DNA of 64,000 nucleotides from Catellatospora tritici. Lineage in GTDB: Bacteria > Actinomycetota > Actinomycetes > Mycobacteriales > Micromonosporaceae. Positions 8,982-18,162 of this stretch are shown piece after piece. The stretch is taken from the NCBI RefSeq assembly GCF_019083965.1, contig NZ_JAHRCY010000032.1:24643-88642 (forward strand), written 5' to 3'. The notes beneath the pieces were generated by a model. That model worked only from the letters and a program-made list of their open reading frames with translations, was not told the origin of the DNA and did not search any database. Position 1 is the first letter of the stretch, and every line of letters begins with the position of its first letter. Both the position numbers and the translations under genes were made by a program.

Positions 8982-9029
8982 AGCAGCCCCATGAGTTTGG
9001 CGCCCGACTGGCGGGAGAGACTTGTGGTC

Positions 9030-10412
9030 ATGACCGCTCGCCCGGAGCAGTACCAGGCCGCGCTCGCCCGCGCCGCGGCACACGCCCACGACTGGCTCGC
9101 CGCGGTGCCCGACCGCCCCATCCCGCCCCGCGCCGACGCCGACGAGCTGCGCGAATGCCTCGGCGGCCCGCTCCCGGCCGGACCCACCGACCCGGCCGAG
9201 GTCGTCGACCTGCTCGCCCGCGAGATCGAGCCGGGCCTGATGACGATGCCGTCCGGCCGGTTCTACGGCTGGGTCATCGGCGGCACGCTGCCCGCCGCGC
9301 TCGGCGCCGACTGGCTGGTAAGCGCCTGGGACCAGAACAGCGGCATGCGGTTCGCCACCCCCGGCACCGCCGCGGCCGAGGAGGTGGCCGGGGCGTGGCT
9401 GCTCGACCTGCTCGGCCTGCCCGCCGGGGCTGACGTCGGCTTCGTCACCGGCGGCACCATGGCCAACTTCGCCGGCCTGGCCGCCGGACGCCAACAGGTG
9501 CTCACCGACGCGGGCTGGGACCTCGACCGCGACGGCCTCACCGGCGCGCCCCGGGTCCGCGTGCTCGTCGGCGCCGAACGCCACGCCACCGTCGACCTGG
9601 CCCTGCGCTACCTGGGCCTGGGCGCCCCGACCCCGGTCGAGGCCGACGCACAGGGACGGCTGCGCCTGGACGCGCTGGAGCGCGAGCTGGCCGCCGGGTC
9701 CGGGCCGACCATCGTGTGCCTGCAGGCCGGCAACGTCCACTCCGGCGCGTACGACCCGATCGGCGCCGCCTGCGAACTCGCCCACCGCCATGGCGCCTGG
9801 GTGCACGTCGACGGCGCCTTCGGCCTGTGGGCGGCGGCCGCTCCGACGACCCGCCATCTGCTCGACGGCCACCACCTGGCCGACTCCTGGGCCACCGACG
9901 CGCACAAGACCCTCAACGTGCCGTACGACTGCGGCATCGCCGTGGTGGCCCGGCCCGCCGCGCTGCGCGCCGCCTTCGGCACCCGGGCCAGCTACCTGGT
10001 GCACGCGGGCACCGAGGGCCCCGGCGACCCGCATGAGCGCGCTCCCGAACTGTCCCGCCGGGCCCGGGGCGTGCCGGTCTGGGCTGCGCTGCGCTCGCTC
10101 GGCCGCGACGGCGTCGCCGACCTGGTCGACCGGCTGACCCGGCACGCCCGCGCGCTCGCCGCCGGACTCGGCGCGATCGAGGGCGCGCGGGTCTGCAACG
10201 ACGTGGTGTTCACGCAGGTCTGCGTCAGCTTCGGCAGCGACGAACGTACCCGTGCGGTGACCGAGCGGCTGCTCGCCGACGGCACCGCCTGGATGTCCGG
10301 TTCGCACTGGCAGGGCCGCGACGTGCTACGCGTCTCGGTGAGCAACTGGTCCACCGACGAGGCGGATGTGGCCGCCTCGATCGAGGCCGTACGACGCGCG
10401 GCGGCCGCATAG
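9030..10412 (+). CDS. PLP-dependent group II amino-acid decarboxylase-like enzyme
   Basis: 460 residues of the aspartate aminotransferase fold, group II decarboxylase family (AADC/tyrosine decarboxylase-like). The PLP lysine is in SWATDAHKTLNVPYDCG, the cofactor Asp/His region in GAWVHVDGAFGLWA, and the phosphate-binding part in FVTGGTMANFAGLAAGR. The reaction would be decarboxylation (or, in some relatives, aldehyde formation) of an amino acid; the substrate is not predictable. ATG 9030 has GGGAGAGA upstream; GTG 9024 and ATG 8991 are in frame alternatives. ppgK follows after 9 bases on the same strand. Confidence 0.85.
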   Translation: MTARPEQYQAALARAAAHAHDWLAAVPDRPIPPRADADELRECLGGPLPAGPTDPAEVVDLLAREIEPGLMTMPSGRFYGWVIGGTLPAALGADWLVSAWDQNSGMRFATPGTAAAEEVAGAWLLDLLGLPAGADVGFVTGGTMANFAGLAAGRQQVLTDAGWDLDRDGLTGAPRVRVLVGAERHATVDLALRYLGLGAPTPVEADAQGRLRLDALERELAAGSGPTIVCLQAGNVHSGAYDPIGAACELAHRHGAWVHVDGAFGLWAAAAPTTRHLLDGHHLADSWATDAHKTLNVPYDCGIAVVARPAALRAAFGTRASYLVHAGTEGPGDPHERAPELSRRARGVPVWAALRSLGRDGVADLVDRLTRHARALAAGLGAIEGARVCNDVVFTQVCVSFGSDERTRAVTERLLADGTAWMSGSHWQGRDVLRVSVSNWSTDEADVAASIEAVRRAAAA

Positions 10413-10421
10413 ACTGGCCGC

Positions 10422-11156
10422 ATGGCGATCCTCGGCATCGACATCGGCGGCTCCGGCATCAAGGGCGCCCCGGTCGACCTCGAACAGGGCGGCTTCGCCG
10501 AAGAGCGGGTGCGGTTGGAGACGCCGCAGCCGTCCGACGTGAAGGCTGTGGTGGCCACTGTCGCCGAGGTCGCCGGGCAGTTCGCCGACATCGAAGCGGT
10601 CGGCGTCACCTTTCCCGGCGTGGTCCAGGGCGGCGTGACGCGGACGGCGGCCAACGTCGACCACTCGTGGATCGGCGCCCCCGCCCGTGACCTCTTCGTC
10701 GAGGCGCTCGGCCTGCCTGTGGTGGTGCTCAACGACGCGGACGCGGCCGGGATCGCCGAGATGACGTACGGCGCGGGCAAGGGGCGCAAGGGCGTCACCA
10801 TCATGCTGACCTTCGGTACCGGCATCGGCAGCGCCGTCTTCCTCGACGACCAGCTGGTGCCCAACACCGAGCTGGGCCACATCCAACTGCACGGCAAGGA
10901 CGCGGAGCTGCACGCCTCGGCGCACGCCCGCGAGGTCGAGGATCTGGGCTGGAAGGAGTGGGCCAAGAACGTGCAGGACTATCTGCGTGAACTGGAGCGC
11001 CTGCTCAACCCCGATCTGATGATCATCGGGGGTGGGGTGAGCAAGAAGTCGGAGAAGTTCCTCCCACACATCGACGTACGCACCCCGCTGGTCCCCGCCG
11101 CCCTGCTCAACGACGCGGGCATCGTCGGCGCCGCCCTGGCCGCCTCCCACGCCTGA
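10422..11156 (+). CDS. ppgK: Polyphosphate glucokinase
   Basis: 244 residues of the ROK/hexokinase fold. It phosphorylates glucose with polyphosphate or ATP in the cytoplasm. The N-terminal phosphate loop is GIDIGGSGIKGAPVD, the catalytic base region is VLNDADAAG, the second phosphate loop is LTFGTGIGSA, and ELGHIQLHGKDAE is characteristic of PpgK as against zinc-containing ROK kinases. Length is normal. It lies 9 bases after the decarboxylase and 1 base before a 40-codon membrane ORF, so the three may be one transcript. Confidence 0.92.
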   Translation: MAILGIDIGGSGIKGAPVDLEQGGFAEERVRLETPQPSDVKAVVATVAEVAGQFADIEAVGVTFPGVVQGGVTRTAANVDHSWIGAPARDLFVEALGLPVVVLNDADAAGIAEMTYGAGKGRKGVTIMLTFGTGIGSAVFLDDQLVPNTELGHIQLHGKDAELHASAHAREVEDLGWKEWAKNVQDYLRELERLLNPDLMIIGGGVSKKSEKFLPHIDVRTPLVPAALLNDAGIVGAALAASHA

Positions 11157-11157
11157 C

Positions 11158-11280
11158 ATGCGTATCGGTAACGTCGAGGTCAGGCCGCTGGGTGGGGGCT
11201 GGGGCTGCCTCGCGATGATTCTGATCTCGCTGCTGCTGTCGGTGGTCTGCACGGTCGGAGTCAACCTGATCGGCCGCTGA
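11158..11280 (+). CDS. 40-residue membrane mini-protein coupled to ppgK
   Basis: The ATG at 11158 comes one base after the ppgK stop (tga-c-ATG), an arrangement typical of translational coupling. The product begins MRIGNVEVRPLGGGWGC and continues with a single hydrophobic helix LAMILISLLLSVVCTVG ending NLIGR. No homologue is recalled. Tight spacing, the intact frame and the clean transmembrane segment support it as a real gene. It could be a small regulatory subunit or a chance ORF. Confidence 0.5.
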   Translation: MRIGNVEVRPLGGGWGCLAMILISLLLSVVCTVGVNLIGR

Positions 11281-11373
11281 GTCTGGCCCTGTTCCTCAGG
11301 CGCGGCCGCCATCGGCGGCGGACAATGTGCCCAGGTGCCCGCCCCGCCGGGGTGGGCTGGAAGGGGAGCGGTT

Positions 11374-11733
11374 ATGTCCATCGGCGACCGGATGACCCTG
11401 CGCAACCTGTACCTGTACCTCGTCTGCCTGATCACCCTCATCATCTCGATCTTCGCCGCGGTGAGCCTGGTCCGCGGCACGGTCGAACTGCTCTACCCCG
11501 ACCCCGGCTACGGCTACTACGGCGTGCCCGACAACAAGATCAGCCCGGAGGAGCAGCAGCGGCTGGAGCAGCAGGCCAAGGACTCCCAGCGGCGCAACTC
11601 GGTGCTGGGCCTGGTCAGCTCGGGCACCATGCTGCTGATCGCGGTGCCGGTCTACATCTACCACTGGCGCCGCATCCAGAGTGAGCTCCCGCCCCGCCCC
11701 GCCGTCACGACCGGCGAACCGCCGACGCCCTGA
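11374..11733 (+). CDS. Two-helix membrane hypothetical protein, DUF5671-like
   Basis: 119 residues from ATG 11374, preceded by AAGGGGAG as ribosome binding site. One helix spans about residues 10-30 (LYLYLVCLITLIISIFA) and a second about 78-98 (SSGTMLLIAVPVYIYHW), joined by a charged loop with YPDPGYGYYG and EEQQRLEQQAKDSQRR. The layout recalls small actinobacterial membrane proteins with a conserved W-R after the second helix; no function is known. It is followed by a palindromic repeat (11762-11823) that probably terminates its transcript. Confidence 0.65.
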   Translation: MSIGDRMTLRNLYLYLVCLITLIISIFAAVSLVRGTVELLYPDPGYGYYGVPDNKISPEEQQRLEQQAKDSQRRNSVLGLVSSGTMLLIAVPVYIYHWRRIQSELPPRPAVTTGEPPTP

Positions 11734-11761
11734 GCCCGACGCCCTGAGCCCGACGTCAGGC

Positions 11762-11823
11762 TGCAGTTTCGGGGAAAGTGCGGGAATCTTGGACCTCGTT
11801 CGTGCACTTTCCCCGAAACTGCA
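11762..11823. repeat. Dispersed palindromic element, copy 1
   Basis: A perfect 20-base inverted repeat (TGCAGTTTCGGGGAAAGTGC at 11762-11781 and its complement at 11804-11823) encloses a 22-base loop containing GGAATCTTGG. A second copy with the same arm and loop length is at 18893-18954 and a degraded, inverted copy at 46534-46594. It lies between two convergent genes and could act as a bidirectional terminator. Confidence 0.85.
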
Positions 11824-11853
11824 CGGCTCCACCGCGCACCCCGGCACCCGGCG

Positions 11854-13080
11854 TCAGCCGAGATTGACCCAGAGCTGCTCGTGGCCGCGCAGCATCAGCT
11901 GGCGTGGGGTTCCCGGCGGCTCGGCCAGGCTGATGTCGGCGAACCGGTCCAGCAGCATCGTGAGCCCTCGCTGGCCCTCCAGCCGTGCCAGTGCCGCCCC
12001 GAGGCAGTAGTGGGCTCCGCCGCCGAAGCTCAGCGTCGAGGTCTCGGTGCGCATCGGGTCGAAGACGTCCGGGTCGGCGTAGTGCTCGGGGTCGCGGTTC
12101 GCGGCGGCCAGCAGCACGAGCACCCAGCTGCCCCGGGGGATGTCGACCCCCGCGACCTCGGTGTCGGCGGCGGTGTAGCGCACCGAGAAGTGGGTCGGCA
12201 CCTCGTAGCGCAGGATCTCCTCGACGTACTGCGGGGCGAGGGCGGGGTCGGCGCGTAGGCGGGCGAGGTGGTCCGGGCGGTCGAGCAGCAGGGTCAGGCC
12301 GTTGCCGAGCAGGTGGGTGGTGGTGACGAACCCGGCGTTGAACACCACGATCAGGTTGGCCAGCAGTTCGTGCTCGCTGAGCTGGTCGCCGTCGGACTCC
12401 AGCGCCTGCGTCAGCGCGGTGATCATGTCGTCGCGGGGGTCGGTGCGCCGCGCCGCGGCCAGCTCGGCGAAGTACGCGGTGATCTCCTGCGAGGCGGTGT
12501 TGGCGGCGGCGACGTTGGCCGGAGTGCTGCCGCCCAGCTCCAGGATCGCGCCCAGGGCCATGGCCCGGGGGCGATACCAGGCACGCCGCTCCTCGGGTAC
12601 GCCGAGCAGCTCGCCGAGCACGTTGGCGGGCAGTGGGAAGGCGAACTCCGCCATGAAGTCGATCTTGCTGCCGCCGGCGGCCTGCGCGGCCAGGTGGTCG
12701 AGCAGGTCCGCCGTCAGCCGGTCGATCGCCGGTTCCAGCGCGTTGATCCGCCGCGGCGTGAACGCCTGGTTGAACATCTTGCGCATGCGGGTGTGTCGGG
12801 GCGCGTTGGTGAAGAACACCGAGTTCATGAACACCGCGAGCGCCCGGTCGTTCTCCCAGCTGGGTGGGGACGGCAGCAGGGTCTCGTCCATCACCTTGAA
12901 GGTCGCCGAGTCCCGCAGCACCTGCGCCGACGCGTCATGGCCGTGCACCACGTACGAGTACCGGTCGCCCGGCGCGACCCGGCAGACCGGGCCGTGCCGG
13001 TGCAGGTCGGCGTAGAACGGGTACGGATCGCGCCGCACCTCGTCGGTGTGCAGCGACGCCAGCGAGACCTCGGCGACCAT
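11854..13080 (-). CDS. Cytochrome P450, I-helix variant, paralogue of 7039-8262
   Basis: 408 residues. The heme loop is FGGGAHYCLG (Cys about 359) and the ExxR is EEILR. The I-helix reads NAGFVTTTHLLGNG, again lacking the acidic residue of AGxD/ETT. It shares long stretches with the P450 at 7039, such as IDFMAEFAFPLP, GELLGVPE and ILELGG, so the two arose by duplication. The start ATG (13078-13080) is one base past the stop of the SGNH hydrolase gene, indicating an operon with it. Likely a tailoring enzyme on a substrate related to that of the other P450. Confidence 0.9.
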   Translation of the reverse strand: MVAEVSLASLHTDEVRRDPYPFYADLHRHGPVCRVAPGDRYSYVVHGHDASAQVLRDSATFKVMDETLLPSPPSWENDRALAVFMNSVFFTNAPRHTRMRKMFNQAFTPRRINALEPAIDRLTADLLDHLAAQAAGGSKIDFMAEFAFPLPANVLGELLGVPEERRAWYRPRAMALGAILELGGSTPANVAAANTASQEITAYFAELAAARRTDPRDDMITALTQALESDGDQLSEHELLANLIVVFNAGFVTTTHLLGNGLTLLLDRPDHLARLRADPALAPQYVEEILRYEVPTHFSVRYTAADTEVAGVDIPRGSWVLVLLAAANRDPEHYADPDVFDPMRTETSTLSFGGGAHYCLGAALARLEGQRGLTMLLDRFADISLAEPPGTPRQLMLRGHEQLWVNLG

Positions 13081-13081
13081 G

Positions 13082-14377
13082 TCAGCGCAGGTCCTCGTCC
13101 TCGTCGAGCAGCAGCAGGTCGAGCGGGATGGCGGCGGCCATCGCCTCGTTGCCCTTGTCGTTGGGGTGGATGTGGTCGCCGCTGTCCCACTCCGGGCGCA
13201 GCTTGGACGGGTCGGCCGGGTTGCGCAGCACCGAGTCGAAGTCGATGACCCCGTCGAAGTCGGTGGTGGTCCGAATGTAGGAGTTCACCGTCAGCCGCAC
13301 CGAGTCCAGCGTCGGCGTGTACGCCACCACCCCGGGCGCCGACTCGAACGCGTTCCACGGACTCAGCGTGCACACCAGGATCTTCAGATCGGACTGGTGC
13401 GCGAGCTGGGCCATCGCCTGCAGCCGCGCGATGATGTTGTCGGCGTTGTCCTGGCTCAGCCACACGTCGTTGATGCCCAGTTCCAGGATCACGGTGCGCA
13501 CCCCGGTCTGCCCCAGCACGTCGAAGTGGAACCGGGCCGACCCGTTCATGCCCAGCTCGTTGAAGCCGCCGTCACTGCCGTTGAGGGTGAGCCGGTTGCC
13601 CGCCAGACCCGCGTTCAGGATGCCGGGGGCCTTGCCGCCCGGTGCTTCCTTGTTCAGCCGCCACCCGAGGTAGTCGGTCCAGCGGTGGTCGGCGTTGACG
13701 GTCGACTTGAAACCGTCGGTGATGGAGTCGCCCAGCACCACGATCGAGCCCTGCCCGGTGCGGTTGAGCACGTCGAGGCCGGTCAGGTAGTACCAGTTGT
13801 TGCGGGTCTCGGGCAGTTTCGCGCCGCTGGCGTCGTTGGCGTGGTCGCCGGGGCCGATGAAGGACGTCTCGCGGGCGTACACGTGCCAGGTCGACGGACC
13901 GGACGCGACCGGGACGTAGAGGCTCACCGCGACGTCCTGCGACGCGGGCACGTCCATGCGCACCGGGTCGCTGACAGCGCTGCCACCGGCCGGGATGGTG
14001 ATCGAACGCTGCCCGCTGAAGGTGGCGTCGACCGCCGAGCCGGGCTTGATGTCGCCGGGGCCCGCCTCGGGCCAGGGCAGCGCGACGGTGGCGTGACCGA
14101 TGGTCAGCGGCGCGGTGCCGAACCGGTTGGACAGCCGGATGCGCGCGGCGGTGCCCCCGACGGAGGTGTGCACGAACATGCGGATCGTCTGGTCGGCGAA
14201 GCCGTCCTTGGACTTGCCCGCCCCCGCGGCGGTCAGCGCGGCCGACCACGAGCCGGTCCAGCGCTCCGGTTCGGGTGCCACAGCCATGCTGTTGGCGGTC
14301 GCGACCAGCAGGGTCGAGCCCACTGCCACGATCGTGACCAGGGCCATCAGAAGTTGGCGTTGCCGGGGGCTGTTCAT
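13082..14377 (-). CDS. Secreted SGNH/GDSL hydrolase
   Basis: 431 residues. An N-terminal hydrophobic segment (LLMALVTIVAVGSTLLVATA, about residues 8-27) is a signal peptide or anchor. The catalytic domain starts at about residue 200 with VVLGDSITDG (block I Ser), then GLAGNRL (block II), ELGINDV (block III Asn) and DHIHPND (block V Asp/His), so all SGNH residues are present. The N-terminal 150 residues form a beta-sandwich-like region seen in extracellular GDSL esterases acting on polysaccharide or lipid esters. ATG 14377 starts the signal sequence. It is co-transcribed with the P450 at 11854. Confidence 0.85.
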   Translation of the reverse strand: MNSPRQRQLLMALVTIVAVGSTLLVATANSMAVAPEPERWTGSWSAALTAAGAGKSKDGFADQTIRMFVHTSVGGTAARIRLSNRFGTAPLTIGHATVALPWPEAGPGDIKPGSAVDATFSGQRSITIPAGGSAVSDPVRMDVPASQDVAVSLYVPVASGPSTWHVYARETSFIGPGDHANDASGAKLPETRNNWYYLTGLDVLNRTGQGSIVVLGDSITDGFKSTVNADHRWTDYLGWRLNKEAPGGKAPGILNAGLAGNRLTLNGSDGGFNELGMNGSARFHFDVLGQTGVRTVILELGINDVWLSQDNADNIIARLQAMAQLAHQSDLKILVCTLSPWNAFESAPGVVAYTPTLDSVRLTVNSYIRTTTDFDGVIDFDSVLRNPADPSKLRPEWDSGDHIHPNDKGNEAMAAAIPLDLLLLDEDEDLR

Positions 14378-14731
14378 GGGTGGGCAGGCCTCTCGGTCAC
14401 TGGGGGGACAGTGCGAACGGCGGGCCGGTGCGGTGCGGGGGTCCAAGCCCGTCGATCACCGGTGGGGCGCCAGATCGGCAGTGTAGGCCGCTGCGGGCGC
14501 CGAGGGAACGGGCCGGTCGGCCTCCCGATCCACACCAGACGTTTGCGTTGGCAAATGTCCCGATTGCAGATTAGATCGATACGAGTTGCCAGTGGCCGAT
14601 CCACCGACGCCCCGGTATCGTCCCCGCGTAGGTCGCGCCCACACCACGGGAAGTGGCCTGCCACCAGCTAATCAGCTCGCCCCGCAATCGCGGGCCATGA
14701 GCGCAGCCGGACCAAACAGGGGTGACGTCTC
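14378..14731. promoter_or_regulatory. Divergent promoter region, 354 bases without a gene
   Basis: The region separates the minus-strand SGNH hydrolase from the plus-strand ligase. Its middle (about 14525-14600) is clearly lower in GC than its surroundings and contains TTGGCAAA and, further on, TTGCCAG as loose inverted half-sites. I cannot assign individual promoters. No plausible coding frame or RNA gene was seen. Confidence 0.4.
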
Positions 14732-16297
14732 GTGGGCGAGCAGTCCTTCGATCCCGCAACCAACTACGCCCACCGGGCATTGACGCTGTTCGCGAAGTAC
14801 GGTGACGCCGAAGCGCTGGTGGCCGTCGACGGACGTAGATACACCTATGCCGAGCTGCACGCCGAGGTGGTCGCGATGGCCGCCGCGCTGTGGCGGCACG
14901 GCGTCCGGCCCGGCGCCGCCATCGGCGTGCTCGCCCGCAACCCGGCCGAATCCGTCTTCCTGCAGCTGGCCGCGCACCTGCTGGGCTGCCGCACGGCGTG
15001 GATCGCCAACAACGCCCCCGACCGGTTCCGGCGCGGCTTCCTCGACCTGGCCGAGGTCGACTTCTTCGTGTACGACGCCGTGATCCTGCCCGAGATGGGC
15101 GCCGAGCTGGCCGCGCTGGCGCAGGACCGCCCGGTGCTCTGCTTCGGCCCCGGCGGCGTCGGACCTGACCTGAACGCCGACAGGGCGACCGAGCTGCCGT
15201 TCGACCCCGCCGACGTCACCGACGAGCCCAGCTCGCTGTTCCAGACCGGCGGCACCACCGGCTCGCCGAAACTGGTGCACCACCGGCACGGCTTCTTCGC
15301 CGCGCTGCACCTGCTGTCGGAGTTCTACCTGGCCAGCGGCGCGCCGCAGCTGCGCCACCTGCTCGTCGCCGGCACCTGGCACGTCAGCGCGCAGACCGCG
15401 GTGTTCATGACGCTGTTCTCCGGCGGCACCGCGTTCCTGCACGACGGGCTGGAGTACCCGCTGTTCTACGAGACGGTCGCGCGGGAGCGCATCAACAGCA
15501 CCCTGCTCGCCCCGCCGCTGCTCTACGTGCTGCTCGACGACCCGAAATCCGCCGACGCCGACTTCAGCAGCCTGGTGACGCTGACCGTCTCCGGCGCCGC
15601 GGCCTCCCCGGCCCGGCTCACCCAGGCGATCGCCCGGTTCGGCCCGGTCATCCGCATCGTGTACGGCATGAGCGAGTCCCCGTTCATCACCGCCATGGCC
15701 AACCTCGACCACGACCCGGACCACCCGGAGCGGTTGGCCTCCTGCGGTGTGCCCTACGGCGACGTCCGGGTGCAGATCCGCGACGAGGACAACCAGGTGC
15801 TGCCCGCCGGTGCGGTCGGCGAGGTCTGGGTGTCGGGTTCGCTGCTGATGGCCGGATACTGGGGCATGCCGGAACTGACCGAGCAGACCCTGGTCGACGG
15901 CTGGCTGCGCACCGGTGATGTGGGCCGGCTCGACGAGCACGGCTACCTGTACCTGCTGGACCGGGTCAAGGACATGATCGTGACCGGTCTGAGCAGCACC
16001 AACGTCTTCTGTCGCCCGGTCGAGGACGCGCTGGCGGGCCATCCGCAGGTGCGCGCCGCCGCGGTCATCGGCGTCCCGCACGAGCTGGAGGGCGAAGCCG
16101 TCTACGCGTACGTGGTGCCCGCCGCCGGGGCCACCGTCACCGGCGACGAGCTGCGCGCCCACGCCGCCGCCGAGCTCAACGCGATGTGGGCGCCGCAGCA
16201 GATCGAGTTCATCGAGGCGTTCCCGCTCACCGAGTCGGGCAAGGTCGACAAGAAGGCGCTGCGCGAGCGGTACCTCGCGGGCGTTCAGGAGGCGTGA
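14732..16297 (+). CDS. Acyl-CoA/ACP ligase (ANL superfamily), paralogue of 3365-4909
   Basis: 521 residues starting at GTG 14732 behind AGGGGTGA. Motifs: A3 TGGTTGSPK, A5 YGMSES, A7/A8 GWLRTGDVG, and C-terminal lysine in TESGKVDKKAL. The stretch SSTNVFCRPVED takes the place of the usual GENIxPxEVE. It matches the ligase at 3365 along its whole length, including LVHHRHGFF. The stop overlaps the start of the MFS gene, and the three genes ligase-MFS-SGNH form one operon. The acid activated is unknown; a role in loading an acyl group for the adjacent exporter/P450 pathway is inference. Confidence 0.88.
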   Translation: MGEQSFDPATNYAHRALTLFAKYGDAEALVAVDGRRYTYAELHAEVVAMAAALWRHGVRPGAAIGVLARNPAESVFLQLAAHLLGCRTAWIANNAPDRFRRGFLDLAEVDFFVYDAVILPEMGAELAALAQDRPVLCFGPGGVGPDLNADRATELPFDPADVTDEPSSLFQTGGTTGSPKLVHHRHGFFAALHLLSEFYLASGAPQLRHLLVAGTWHVSAQTAVFMTLFSGGTAFLHDGLEYPLFYETVARERINSTLLAPPLLYVLLDDPKSADADFSSLVTLTVSGAAASPARLTQAIARFGPVIRIVYGMSESPFITAMANLDHDPDHPERLASCGVPYGDVRVQIRDEDNQVLPAGAVGEVWVSGSLLMAGYWGMPELTEQTLVDGWLRTGDVGRLDEHGYLYLLDRVKDMIVTGLSSTNVFCRPVEDALAGHPQVRAAAVIGVPHELEGEAVYAYVVPAAGATVTGDELRAHAAAELNAMWAPQQIEFIEAFPLTESGKVDKKALRERYLAGVQEA

Positions 16298-18162
16298 TGA
16301 CCATCCCCGAGACGCTGATCGAGCCCGAGGTCGAGGAAGAGACCCAGCACGCCGGAACGCTGGCCGCGCTGGCCGCCGACGCGGTCTCCACCCTGGCCAC
16401 CCGGGTGTCTTTCCTGGCCGTGGCGTGGCTCGTGCTCGCCGCGCAGGAGCCGACCCGGGACGCCCTGATCCGGGTCGGCATCGTCGGCGTCGCACAGCTG
16501 CTGGCATACCTGGTGGCCAGTCCGCTGGGCACCAGGCTGGCCGACCGCAGCCGCGACACGGGCACCGCGACGGTCCTGTTCGACCTGCTGTCGGTGGCCG
16601 GGCTGGCCGGGCTGGCCTTCTTCGCGCTGCCGACCGCCCCGGTGGCGGCGGTCGCCGGGCTGGCCGCGGGGGTCGGCGCGCTGCGCGCCCTCAGCGACCG
16701 CACCAAGGACGCGCTACACCGTGAGGCGGGCCCGAGCGGGGTGCGGCCGCCCCGGTCCGAGCTGGTCACCGTCGTTCAGTGGGTGCTGCTGGTCTGCTTC
16801 GGCGTCGCCGCGGGCGGGCTGGCCGTGTGGCTCGGCCCGGCCGGGGTGCTGTGGTGCGCCGCGCTGGTGTGCGCGGCCGCCGCGGCGCTGACCGTGTACG
16901 CCGCGTCGGTGCGCACCGCGCCCGCGCCCCAGCCGATGTCGGAGGCGATGGTCGGCGAGGTGCTGCCCGCCGAGCCCGGCACCCGGGCCGCCGCGTCGTC
17001 GCGCGACGTGGTGACCGAGCCGGTCGAGGTGCACGATGTGGACGGCGGCGACGAACCGGTCGCGGCCGGCGTGCCCGCCCAGCGGCAGCCGCAGCAGTCC
17101 GCCGCCCAGGCCACCACGCAGACCCAGTCCGCGAGCGCGCAGAAGGGCAGCCCGTACGCCCAGGCGCCGCCGATCGCGCAGACCTCGCGCCGGGACCTGC
17201 GCCGCGGCGCGCTGGCCGAACTGCGCTCCGACGGCCTGGTCCGTCGCCTGGCCGCGGTGCTGTTCTGCACCAACCTGCTGGTCCAGGCCGGGGCCGTGAT
17301 CCTGGTGCTGGTCTGGGTCGGCGAGGCCCTGCGTGAACCGGACCTGCTCGGACTCCTCGGCGGCGCGTTCGCGCTCGGCGCGGTCACCGGCGCGGTGGTG
17401 CTGTCCGGGCTGGCCCGTGAGCCGCTGCGCTATCTGCTGGTGGCGCTGGGCTTCATCGCCGGGGGCGGCACCTTGGCGGTGCTCGACGGGCTGCGGCCGG
17501 TGCTGCTGCTGGTCGTGGTGGTGGCGTTCCTCAGCGGCGCGACCATGTCGTCGGTGACGCCCGCGCTGGGCACGCTGCTGTCACAGCGGGTGCCCGCGCC
17601 GGTGCGCAGCCGGGTCGGCGGCTACGCCGCGGCACTGGCATACCTGGGCATCCCCGTGGGCACCGTGGCCGGTGGCTGGGTCACCGGCCGGTACGAGCTG
17701 CGGACCGCGCTCGCCGTCGCCGTGGGGGCGTACCTGGTGGCGCTGCTGCTGCCGGTGCTCGCGTACCGGACCTGGCGCCAGCTCAACGCCGACGCCCCGG
17801 CGATCCTCACCGGGGCGGCGCGCCTGCCCGCGCGGCTCGCGGTCACCCTCGCCTACGCCAACGGCCAGTGGCTGGTCGAGGTGCGCAAGGGCCGCAACCT
17901 GCTCGGCGCCCGCCACCTGGTGAAGAGCTCCGAGGCGCTGGGCATGCTGACCCTGCTCGACGTGCCCGGCGTACGCCGCACCGTCGAGGAGGCCCTGGCC
18001 GCCGACCAGACCGAGGCGACGCGCCAGGCCGAGCGGATGCGCACCGAGCTGGCCGAGCTGGAGGCGAAGCTGGCCGGGCTGTCGGAGATGGCCGAGCTGA
18101 GCGAGGTGCGGCTGCCCGCACAGCCCGACCCGCGCGGCAAGGCGAACAGCCATGGCGGCTGA
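16297..18162 (+). CDS. MFS transporter with Gln-rich central loop and soluble C-terminal extension
   Basis: 621 residues, longer than the usual 400-450. Two six-helix halves (about residues 20-205 and 310-480) are separated by an unusual loop of about 100 residues rich in Ala, Gln and Ser (QRQPQQSAAQATTQTQSAS). After the last helix comes a soluble tail of about 130 residues with WRQLN, YANGQWLVEVRKG and a C-terminal coiled coil (TRQAERMRTELAELEAKL). The same kind of tail is found in the MFS protein at 40917. Start overlaps the ligase stop (tgATG) with RBS AGGAGG. Probable exporter of the pathway product. Confidence 0.8.
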   Translation: MTIPETLIEPEVEEETQHAGTLAALAADAVSTLATRVSFLAVAWLVLAAQEPTRDALIRVGIVGVAQLLAYLVASPLGTRLADRSRDTGTATVLFDLLSVAGLAGLAFFALPTAPVAAVAGLAAGVGALRALSDRTKDALHREAGPSGVRPPRSELVTVVQWVLLVCFGVAAGGLAVWLGPAGVLWCAALVCAAAAALTVYAASVRTAPAPQPMSEAMVGEVLPAEPGTRAAASSRDVVTEPVEVHDVDGGDEPVAAGVPAQRQPQQSAAQATTQTQSASAQKGSPYAQAPPIAQTSRRDLRRGALAELRSDGLVRRLAAVLFCTNLLVQAGAVILVLVWVGEALREPDLLGLLGGAFALGAVTGAVVLSGLAREPLRYLLVALGFIAGGGTLAVLDGLRPVLLLVVVVAFLSGATMSSVTPALGTLLSQRVPAPVRSRVGGYAAALAYLGIPVGTVAGGWVTGRYELRTALAVAVGAYLVALLLPVLAYRTWRQLNADAPAILTGAARLPARLAVTLAYANGQWLVEVRKGRNLLGARHLVKSSEALGMLTLLDVPGVRRTVEEALAADQTEATRQAERMRTELAELEAKLAGLSEMAELSEVRLPAQPDPRGKANSHGG

